This document shows, one piece after another, positions 1 through 6,139 of a stretch of 48,138 nt of DNA. The stretch lies in NCBI GenBank assembly GCA_947483095.1, contig CANKLD010000001.1, positions 1-48,138 on the forward strand, given 5' to 3'. The position numbers were made by a program, and so were the translations under genes. Each line of letters starts with the position of its first letter. The stretch's first letter is position 1. The notes under the pieces are model-generated. The model had not been told where the DNA came from and made no database searches. It saw nothing but the letters and a program-made list of their open reading frames with translations. The DNA is from Bacteroidota bacterium. Its GTDB lineage: Bacteria > Bacteroidota > Bacteroidia > Flavobacteriales > Flavobacteriaceae.

Positions 1-21
1 CTCGACCTCAGGGTTATGAAT
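1..21 (-). other. Possible tRNA-Met fragment / attachment-site core at window edge
   Basis: Read on the minus strand, the first 21 bases give a CAT anticodon context followed by AACCCTGAGGTCGAG. This resembles the anticodon loop, 3' anticodon stem, variable loop and start of the T arm of a bacterial tRNA-Met. The bases that would form the 5' half of the anticodon stem (around 22 to 26) do not pair with it, so this is not an intact tRNA here. Such a 3' tRNA piece is what an integrating element leaves or carries as an att core. The rest of the T arm would lie outside the window, so this is only a candidate. Confidence 0.35.
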
Positions 22-82
22 TGAGTTTTTACTCGATTTTTACCCACATTTATATGCCAAAAAAGATGATTTCTTTAAAAAT

Positions 83-118
83 GGTGTACGGTTTGGTGTA
101 CTGTTTTGTGTACTGTTT
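83..118. repeat. Three tandem copies of a 12-bp repeat (GTGTAC core)
   Basis: Three consecutive 12-bp units start at 83, 95 and 107. Each contains GTGTAC and ends in GTTT; the units differ at one base each (GGTGTACGGTTT, GGTGTACTGTTT, TGTGTACTGTTT). They sit about 60 bp from the tRNA-like edge sequence and before the Fic gene. Iteron-like recombinase (arm-type) or replication protein sites are plausible roles; the sequence alone does not decide. Confidence 0.6.
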
Positions 119-297
119 TTGAATTAAATTTCGAGTGCAATTTAAACTTTTTTTTATTTAAATTATTGTTTTTTCTTAAAAAATCAATTTTGATTTTATT
201 GATGTGTTTATGAACATTACACCTTACTTTTTAAAACATATTTCGTTTATAATGGAAAAAAAAGCCCAAAAATAACATTTTAGTGGAAAATAAAGCA

Positions 298-305
298 TAG
301 TTTTG
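298..305 (+). promoter_or_regulatory. Putative -7 box (TAGTTTTG) for the Fic-fusion gene
   Basis: TAGTTTTG fits the Bacteroidota/Flavobacterium -7 consensus TAnnTTTG exactly and ends 19 bp before the ATG at 325, which implies a very short leader. The upstream 120 to 290 stretch is AT-rich, with an inverted repeat AAAATCAA/TTGATTTT near 179 to 197 and no gene that I can see. Confidence 0.45.
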
Positions 306-324
306 CTTACATAAAGTAGAACTA

Positions 325-1806
325 ATGGAAAATTATATCCCAACGCACCTACAAGAAATTATTTATTCTTCGAGTGATAAAAAAGTAAGAAAGCAAATTG
401 CTTTGCTTGAAAACACCGGTAAAATTAAAAAAATTGCTCCTCGTATTTTCACTTCTAATTTTGTTGATACCGATGAGGTTATTATCAAAAGGAATATTTT
501 TTCAATTCTTGGTAATTTATATCCTGGTTCACTATTAAGCCATCGTTCTGCAATTGAATTTAAACCAACCACCACAGGTCAAATATTTGTTACCTATACC
601 TATACCAAAAAAATTGAATTACCTGGAATATCAATTCGTTTTATGGAAGGTATTGGAGCAATTGAGGGCGATAATTCATTCTCAGGAGAACTATTTGTTT
701 CGCAGCAAGAAAGAGCTTTTTTAGAAAATCTTCAATCATCAAGAAAAACAGGTCCAGAATCTAAAACGATATCAATTTCTGAATTAGAAAATAAACTAGA
801 GAAAATCGCACAAGTAAAAGGGGAAGAGGGACTAAATCAGATTAGAGATAATGCAAAAGTAATCGCCGAGAAATTGGGTATGCAAAAAGAGTTTGAAAAA
901 TTAAACAAACTTATCAGTGCGTTATTATCCACTCAGCCTTCCAAAATATTATCATCGCCACGGGCAATTGCTCGAGCATTTGGAAATCCATATGACCAAT
1001 CCAGAATAGATTTGTTTGAAATACTATTTTTAGAATTAAAACAAAGAGAATTTAAAAATGCAATCGATAAAAACACTTCCAACACTGCTTTCAAAAATTT
1101 TGCTTTTTTTGAATCCTATTTTTCAAATTATATAGAAGGAACGCGATTTGAAGTAGAGGAGGCCAAAAACATCATCGAAACCGATACACCAATGTTCAAT
1201 CGAGATGAAGATTCTCACGACATATTAGGAACGTATAAATTGGTCAGTAGTAAAGTTGAAATGAATATTACGCCAACTAAACCTGAAGAGTTCGTCGATA
1301 TTCTTCAATACAGACACCGATTGCTATTGGAGGCTAGAACATCAAAAATGCCGGGTGTATTTAAAGATAAAAACAACCGTGCGGGTGAAACGTTTTTTGT
1401 GGATTTTGAATTAGTAAAAGGAACTTTAATAAAAGGTTTTGATTATTACAAAGCACTTATAGACCCATTTGCAAAAGCAGCTTATATTATGTTTATGGTT
1501 AGTGAAATTCACCCATTTTTAGATGGTAATGGAAGAATTGCCAGAGTAATGATGAACGCTGAATTAGTAAAAGCAGAACAAACTAGAATCATAATTCCTA
1601 CAGTATATCGAGACGATTATTTAGGTGCATTAAGAAGATTAACAAGGCAACAAGACCCCTTGGCTTACATAAAAATGTTACAGCGTGCACAAGAATTTAG
1701 TGCAACCTTAAATGCAGGTACGTTGGAAGAATTAGAACTGTTATTGGAATCATCTAATGCTTTCAAAGAACACGATGAAGCTAAATTAAAAATAATAGTA
1801 CAATAA
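325..1806 (+). CDS. Fic family protein with AbiEi-like N-terminal domain
   Basis: This 493-aa protein appears to fuse two toxin/antitoxin-type modules. Residues about 1 to 140 resemble the winged-helix start of AbiEi-type antitoxins (LLENTGKIKKIAPRIF followed by GSLLSHRSAIEF). Residues about 260 to 460 are a Fic domain, which usually transfers AMP from ATP to a target hydroxyl. The catalytic motif HPFLDGNGRIAR is intact at 396 to 407, including the catalytic His396 and Arg407. An autoinhibitory helix motif of the (S/T)xxxE(G/N) type is present upstream as S267 to G272 (SNYIEG), so the enzyme is probably held inactive in cis (class II Fic). It is convergent with the minus-strand mobile-element genes and has its own promoter. 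A defence or stabilisation role on the element is inference; a general regulatory AMPylator is the alternative. Confidence 0.85.
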   Translation: MENYIPTHLQEIIYSSSDKKVRKQIALLENTGKIKKIAPRIFTSNFVDTDEVIIKRNIFSILGNLYPGSLLSHRSAIEFKPTTTGQIFVTYTYTKKIELPGISIRFMEGIGAIEGDNSFSGELFVSQQERAFLENLQSSRKTGPESKTISISELENKLEKIAQVKGEEGLNQIRDNAKVIAEKLGMQKEFEKLNKLISALLSTQPSKILSSPRAIARAFGNPYDQSRIDLFEILFLELKQREFKNAIDKNTSNTAFKNFAFFESYFSNYIEGTRFEVEEAKNIIETDTPMFNRDEDSHDILGTYKLVSSKVEMNITPTKPEEFVDILQYRHRLLLEARTSKMPGVFKDKNNRAGETFFVDFELVKGTLIKGFDYYKALIDPFAKAAYIMFMVSEIHPFLDGNGRIARVMMNAELVKAEQTRIIIPTVYRDDYLGALRRLTRQQDPLAYIKMLQRAQEFSATLNAGTLEELELLLESSNAFKEHDEAKLKIIVQ

Positions 1807-1859
1807 GAATGTGATAATAACTAGTCTTACCACTACAAAACAAAAAACTACTGCAGCAA

Positions 1860-1931
1860 ACCCATATTAATAATTGGGTAATTTTAAGAATGCTCAAGCG
1901 TAGGCCTCCAAAACAATTTAATTATGAGGCC
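1860..1931. terminator. Hairpins between convergent genes (possible bidirectional terminator)
   Basis: Two inverted repeats lie between the Fic gene and the convergent 73-aa gene: ACCCA (1860-1864) with TGGGT (1875-1879), followed by AATTTT, and GGCCTC (1903-1908) with GAGGCC (1926-1931), which overlaps the stop of the minus-strand gene. Neither has a long T run, so termination is only suggested. Confidence 0.3.
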
Positions 1932-2143
1932 AGCGAATTATTTTTTTTGGAAGTAAACACATTTTTTAGTAGATAATCTATCGCGTCTTTTTTGGTGAAT
2001 TGAACCTCATTTTTCTTTTTCCTAAATGCTATTTTGAGTTGCTTCTCCTTTTTAGAATTGTATTCGGTTACTAATTGGATATGACGCTGCTTTTCCACTT
2101 CTGGAAGAGCAAGAAAAACGTCATATACCGTATTAGCATTCAT
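1922..2143 (-). CDS. Small hypothetical protein of the mobile element (73 aa)
   Basis: A 73-aa lysine-rich protein begins MNANTVYDVFLALPEVEKQ. I do not recognise a family. It has no signal peptide or membrane segment; the C-terminal half (KKEKQLKIAFRKKKNEVQF) is strongly basic and could contact nucleic acid. It follows the RHH-like gene by 18 bp on the same strand and is probably the last gene of the replication/mobilization block that starts upstream of 4154. The coding call rests on operon position and typical lysine/asparagine-rich composition. Confidence 0.6.
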   Translation of the reverse strand: MNANTVYDVFLALPEVEKQRHIQLVTEYNSKKEKQLKIAFRKKKNEVQFTKKDAIDYLLKNVFTSKKNNSLAS

Positions 2144-2161
2144 CTATTTGTCCGTGGATTA

Positions 2162-2509
2162 TTATTGTATTTTTCTATTATAGTAAACTTCACTATCATT
2201 TTCTAGATTGGCGTAGCGTAGTTCTGTAATAATTTTTCTTTTTTGATGAAGAAGAGCATTAACTCTATTTAGTTCTAATTTTAGACCGCTAATAATTTTA
2301 GCCATTTCATCATTATCCTCTTGAAGTTGTAATATCATTTCCGACTTATCGACTTCTTTGTAAGCGTTAATAGACATCTCAAGTGTGCCGCATATCCATT
2401 CAGAAAGGGATAATTTAAGTCTTTCTGCTTCTTGCATGAATTTTGCTTTTTGGCTAGCAGTAACTTTTGTGCTAAGTGTAAAGTTTCTGTTTTGATCATT
2501 TTTTTCCAT
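2162..2509 (-). CDS. Ribbon-helix-helix / MobC-like plasmid protein
   Basis: This 115-aa soluble protein opens with a short strand and two helices (FTLSTKVTASQKAKFMQEAE, then LKLSLSEWICGTLEM). That is the layout of ribbon-helix-helix DNA-binding proteins and of small MobC-type relaxosome accessory proteins, which commonly share a variant of the S-x-S-E-W/Y-I motif. Residues about 58 to 95 form a predicted coiled coil (LQEDNDEMAKIISGLKLELN). It starts 4 bp after the stop of the primase gene upstream on the same strand, so the two are probably cotranscribed. A role in mobilization or in control of the replication gene is inference; no relaxase is visible in the window. Confidence 0.6.
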   Translation of the reverse strand: MEKNDQNRNFTLSTKVTASQKAKFMQEAERLKLSLSEWICGTLEMSINAYKEVDKSEMILQLQEDNDEMAKIISGLKLELNRVNALLHQKRKIITELRYANLENDSEVYYNRKIQ

Positions 2510-2513
2510 TTTT

Positions 2514-4154
2514 TTACTTTTTTATTAAATTAATTTTATGTTTATTTCCATTACATTTTTCATTTCGAAAGATTTGCTTGTTTCCAAGTTTTATTCCATC
2601 GATTCTTTCTTTAAAAGTAGATTTGTTTAATGGTCTGTCTCCATTTTCCGAAATCCATCTTTGATATTTTTGGTATAGTTCGTTAAAAATCATCCCTTTT
2701 TCAATATTATTGACCACTTCAAAACCTTCATTAGTTAAAAACTCAAGCACATGGTTGCTCTTTGTTTTAAATCGTTCAAGTGCTTCATTATTCGCTTTAC
2801 ACTCAGTTAAGTGTTTGTTTTTAAGTAACCTTTCCAGTCCGACCAAAATCCAATTGAACACCCCGGGTAATTCATTTTCAATTATTTTAACCGGTAGCTG
2901 TCTGTCTTTTTTTTCTTCTTCAATTGTTACATCAAATTCAATTATCTCGAATCTCCTATAAAATCCATGGACATTTTCTGGAGTGGTTGGAAGCACATTC
3001 ACATTGAAAATAAATTTTGTATTATTCACAAATTCAATTGGTCTGCCTGCAGGATGACGTCCAGTAACTCGTTCTCCAGATACTAATTGCTTGAATACTC
3101 CCGTATTGTCAAAAGCTCCTTTAGTATCGCTACAGTAATTTAGAAGTTTGTCTTGCAGGTTTACAAGGTAGTATTCCCCCTTAGACTTGTCAGTTAATTG
3201 CGGTATGGAATAAGAAGCGATATTTTCTTTTCCCAAAATCGCATTAATCACTCGATACAAGACTGATTTCCCATTACTGCCTTCTCCATACAATAGAAGG
3301 CATTTCTCGAGGTTGCAAATGTCGTTTGGAGTAAAAATATATCCTAAAAACTCTTGTAAGACCATTCTCTTTTCTTTATCTGGTAGGCAATAGTTTAAAT
3401 ACGAATCGAAAATAGGACAAGTTGCCTCTGGCAAATATTCAAAAGGCAACACATAATGCAAATTATCATTTTTATTGTGTGGGTTGAGTTTTCCAACTCC
3501 TTTACGGAATTCGAAAGTACCATTCTGTAAATTAATACTGGTGAGGTTGTTGTCAGTGGTACTTTGGACAAAATTGTTATGAGTAAATTGTTTTATTAAA
3601 TCGGTACCAAAGGTGTGGTGTTTGTACAAAAGTCCGGTTAAACCCATTTTTTCGGCTACATTACTTAAAAAGCTGGTGAACCTTTCATAAGTTATTTGTT
3701 GCCAATATATAGCATTGTAAATGAAGATTACTTTGTTGTAAACTTTCAAATCCAATTTTTTTTCAAGGACTAATTTCTTAAAAATGTTAATGACAAGCAC
3801 TGAATATTCCTGTTTTTTTAACTTCGGAAAGGATGTTCCATTTAGCAGTTTTTCGTATTTAATATAGTCTTTACTTTCTTCATCAATTGGGTTTCCTTCT
3901 TTATCTAGAACTTTCTTTTTGAGCTTATTGATTTCATTTTTCCATTGGACCAATTTTGGCTCTTTCTCCAGAGAAAAGTCCACAACTTCAACAGCATCTA
4001 AAAGAAATGCTAAACTTTTTTCTTGTAATGCTATTTCAGAATCAAAGTGTTGGTCGGCTTGGTCCTCAACAAGATTCGATTTGGAGACAGTTTTTGAAGA
4101 TTTGTCTCGTTTTAATCCATTAACATCAAGACTAGGAGTTTTTTTCTTTCTCAT
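2514..4154 (-). CDS. P4/D5-type phage-plasmid primase-helicase
   Basis: This 546-aa protein matches the D5/P4-like replicative helicase family (superfamily 3) of plasmids, phages and satellites. The Walker A motif GEGSNGKS is at residues 290 to 297 with Lys296. The following LLNYCSDTKGAF region fits Walker B/B'. Near the C terminus, a D5-type winged-helix region (FLTNEGFEVVNNIEKGMIF, then LYQKYQRWISENGDRPLNK) is typical of the family. The N-terminal 100 residues are basic and poorly conserved. It likely unwinds the origin and, with a primase activity, starts replication of the element. The gene sits immediately downstream of a 47-aa ORF and upstream of the RHH-like gene. Its presence argues that this segment replicates as, or derives from, a plasmid-like integrative element. 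Confidence 0.85.
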   Translation of the reverse strand: MRKKKTPSLDVNGLKRDKSSKTVSKSNLVEDQADQHFDSEIALQEKSLAFLLDAVEVVDFSLEKEPKLVQWKNEINKLKKKVLDKEGNPIDEESKDYIKYEKLLNGTSFPKLKKQEYSVLVINIFKKLVLEKKLDLKVYNKVIFIYNAIYWQQITYERFTSFLSNVAEKMGLTGLLYKHHTFGTDLIKQFTHNNFVQSTTDNNLTSINLQNGTFEFRKGVGKLNPHNKNDNLHYVLPFEYLPEATCPIFDSYLNYCLPDKEKRMVLQEFLGYIFTPNDICNLEKCLLLYGEGSNGKSVLYRVINAILGKENIASYSIPQLTDKSKGEYYLVNLQDKLLNYCSDTKGAFDNTGVFKQLVSGERVTGRHPAGRPIEFVNNTKFIFNVNVLPTTPENVHGFYRRFEIIEFDVTIEEEKKDRQLPVKIIENELPGVFNWILVGLERLLKNKHLTECKANNEALERFKTKSNHVLEFLTNEGFEVVNNIEKGMIFNELYQKYQRWISENGDRPLNKSTFKERIDGIKLGNKQIFRNEKCNGNKHKINLIKK

Positions 4155-4157
4155 AGT

Positions 4158-4301
4158 CTAGCTTTTAAAGATTTTTTTTACGAGTAATTGACTGTTATTC
4201 CCTTTTATAAGACTGGGTTGCTCTAATAGTTCCTTTTTTCTTGGAGCATCTTTTTCAGTATGTAAAAATACCGAATAAGGTATTGGTGTTAATTCGCACA
4301 T
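4158..4301 (-). CDS. 47-aa small protein upstream of the primase gene
   Basis: A short ATG-initiated frame encodes 47 residues beginning MCELTPIPYSVFLHTEKDAP and ending KKIFKS. Its stop codon lies 3 bp before the primase start at 4154, so the two would be translationally linked. The sequence is Lys-rich with a Pro-rich start and no known domain. Its first codons overlap one arm of an 11-bp perfect inverted repeat. Tight packing and sensible composition support it as a real leader gene, perhaps a regulator of replication, but no homology is evident to me. Confidence 0.5.
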   Translation of the reverse strand: MCELTPIPYSVFLHTEKDAPRKKELLEQPSLIKGNNSQLLVKKIFKS

Positions 4302-4330
4302 GATTAGTTATTTAATTGCTGCGAATTAAC
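4288..4330. promoter_or_regulatory. Perfect 11-bp inverted repeat over the 47-aa gene start
   Basis: GTTAATTCGCA (4288-4298) and TGCGAATTAAC (4320-4330) are perfect inverted repeats separated by 21 bp. One arm covers codons 2 to 5 of the 47-aa gene; the ATG and its ribosome-binding region lie in the spacer. It could be an operator for an autorepressor, or an RNA hairpin that presents or hides the start site of the replication operon. Confidence 0.6.
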
Positions 4331-4359
4331 GGAAAACTATTAAGGGATATTTTTCAGAT

Positions 4360-4379
4360 ACGTGTCTGGACGTGTCTAG
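4360..4379. repeat. Two direct 10-bp repeats (ACGTGTCTRG)
   Basis: ACGTGTCTGG (4360-4369) is followed immediately by ACGTGTCTAG (4370-4379). They lie between the 385-aa gene end and the 47-aa leader, 30 bp from the inverted repeat. Their position upstream of the primase block suggests iteron-like or regulatory binding sites; no protein can be assigned. Confidence 0.5.
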
Positions 4380-4388
4380 AAAATATTT

Positions 4389-5546
4389 TTAATAATTTTC
4401 ATCAATATATTTAATTATTTCAGGGTTGTTGTTGGATATTTTTTTTACTAATTCTTTCCATTTAATCCCAAATGTTTTATTAAGCGATAAGTTATTATTA
4501 TTGTAGATATCTTTAAAAGCATAATAAAAACTAACACCACTACTATTACATCTTAAAGCACCAATTTTTGCAATCTCTGATTTAATAAAAGTTCCTTCAA
4601 CGTCCATTGGAGGTTTTTCTCCCGATATTTTTAATTCAAACCAATATAACAAAGCATACCATTTCTCTGATATTTTTTCTGCTTTTGGAGTATGTAATGA
4701 TTTAATAAAATCTAATTTACCAATTAAAGTAGCTAGAATATTCAAATCTTTTGGTAAAAGGCCTCCCATAAAATCGGAAGTTGTTTTTTGAAAAGGTTCT
4801 TTTGATAACCTATCTATAATTGCCGTCTCAAACTCCTTTTTTAATTCAGCCATTGGTTTAGGACTTCCTTTAATTGTATTTATAAATAGAGCATTCATAT
4901 CGTCAAATGATTTAGCTCTTAATTCTTCGAATAATTTTCTTTCCTCCAGTGTAATTTCTTTCCAATAGTTATGTTGGTTAAAGACATAATCATACCAAAC
5001 TTCGTAGGTCGATTTTTCTTGTTTATTTTCCTTCATTAAAATTTGAACAGCATTTTCTTTGGTTTCCCCACTAATTTCTTTTTGAGAAAAAATAAATTCT
5101 AGGTAATTGTCAATGTCTAAATCTTTAATATCTGAGGTAATTATGAAGTTTTGATTTTTAATTTCAACAATACAATTCTTAATAAGATTAATTTGGCTGT
5201 ACCATAACTCCTCTTTGTATTTTCCATTTGTGATGGTTGATAAGTTAATATTGAAATGGTCTTTTGATAAGTTATTAGCTAACTCTAATTCTTTTTCAAA
5301 CGGTTTTTTATTTGATTTCAGTAATTCTATAGTTTGATATAACCGATATCTTTTTTCTAAAAATTGAGATTCAATTCTATTTTCCAGTAAAGAAATCGTT
5401 TCATTGCAATTTTCAAAGAATTCAACTTCTGAAACAAAGTTTTTATTTTCTGCTTCCTTTTGTTTTTTAATTAGAAAGCTTTTTAATACTCGTTCATTTT
5501 TTAATATGCCGCTAAGTATAAGGTCTAAATATTGGATTTCTTTCAT
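4389..5546 (-). CDS. Uncharacterised 385-aa mobile-element protein
   Basis: I do not recognise this family. The 385-aa protein is soluble, with no signal peptide or membrane helix. Residues 1 to 110 are highly helical and charged (repeated Glu/Lys stretches, e.g. FLIKKQKEAENKNFVSEVEF) and likely form a coiled coil. Residues about 250 to 385 form a second, more compact region (DFMGGLLPKDLNILATLIGK and WYALLYWFELKISGEKPPMD). It is the first gene of the minus-strand block and is separated from the 47-aa gene and primase by the repeats at 4288 to 4379. Context suggests an element maintenance function; nothing in the sequence defines it further. Confidence 0.7.
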   Translation of the reverse strand: MKEIQYLDLILSGILKNERVLKSFLIKKQKEAENKNFVSEVEFFENCNETISLLENRIESQFLEKRYRLYQTIELLKSNKKPFEKELELANNLSKDHFNINLSTITNGKYKEELWYSQINLIKNCIVEIKNQNFIITSDIKDLDIDNYLEFIFSQKEISGETKENAVQILMKENKQEKSTYEVWYDYVFNQHNYWKEITLEERKLFEELRAKSFDDMNALFINTIKGSPKPMAELKKEFETAIIDRLSKEPFQKTTSDFMGGLLPKDLNILATLIGKLDFIKSLHTPKAEKISEKWYALLYWFELKISGEKPPMDVEGTFIKSEIAKIGALRCNSSGVSFYYAFKDIYNNNNLSLNKTFGIKWKELVKKISNNNPEIIKYIDENY

Positions 5547-5754
5547 TAAAATGTTTTTATTTATTTGATAAAGTTAATAAAGTTAAAATAGTTAAACTTT
5601 ATTTAGTCAAAAAAATAATTTCATAGGTGAGGATAAGCTAAAGTTACCCTCGTAAAAAGTTAAGAATAGAAACCTTAATTTATTTAAAATATACGAAAAG
5701 TTCGTATCTCTGTATCTCTTCAAATTAAAACTGTATTTAAAAGACAATTATCAA

Positions 5755-6090
5755 ATGCAGCAAGTGCATGGCAGACCCAATCACCCACAAACACAAGGAA
5801 AGATTGTACGCTATCACAGAACCATTATAAACGTTGTGAAACTTTATAATTACTTGGCGCCAGAAAAATTAGAAGCTGCTTTACAAAAGTTTGTTAAACG
5901 ATACAATAATGAGTGATATCATGAATCATTAAAAAACTTAACACCTGCAGATGTGTATTTGGGAAGAGGTGAAATGATATTAAAAGAAAGACAAAAATTG
6001 AAGAAAATTGCAATTATTAATCGTAGAAATGAGTACCAAAAATTAAAATTAACAAGAAATCAAAAAAAACATTTATCTTTGAATTATTAA
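5755..6090 (+). pseudogene. Decayed C-terminal fragment of an IS3-family transposase
   Basis: Reading in frame, this fragment gives VHGRPNHPQTQGKIVRYHRT and then KRYNNE, a stop, YHESLKNLTPADVYLGRG. This is the end of the rve integrase core of IS3/IS150-type OrfB, including the region around the catalytic Glu of DDE (usually ..QGKIERYHR). The glutamate expected in GKIER is replaced by Val here. A TGA at 5914-5916 interrupts the frame and the N-terminal two thirds are missing, so it is dead. It lies 50 bp before the PUL regulator and marks the junction between the mobile element and the PUL. Upstream bases 5547 to 5754 hold no gene that I can see. Confidence 0.8.
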
Positions 6091-6118
6091 CTGAATACTC
6101 CCTTAGGAAAAGTTCACT

Positions 6119-6126
6119 TTAGTTTG
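6119..6126 (+). promoter_or_regulatory. Putative -7 box (TTAGTTTG) for the regulator gene
   Basis: TTAGTTTG is one mismatch from TAnnTTTG and ends 13 bp before the ATG at 6140. The phased ATTAAT repeats found before five PUL genes are absent here, so the regulator probably does not use the same control module for itself. Confidence 0.35.
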
Positions 6127-6139
6127 AAAATATAAAATT

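Noticed and set aside
83..118. CRISPR-like array
   Set aside because: Units are 12 bp and directly adjacent without spacers; no cas genes nearby.
81..122. Short reading frame across the tandem repeat (MVYGLVYCFVYCF)
   Set aside because: The repetitive peptide arises from the 12-bp period, is 13 residues long and has no gene-like features.
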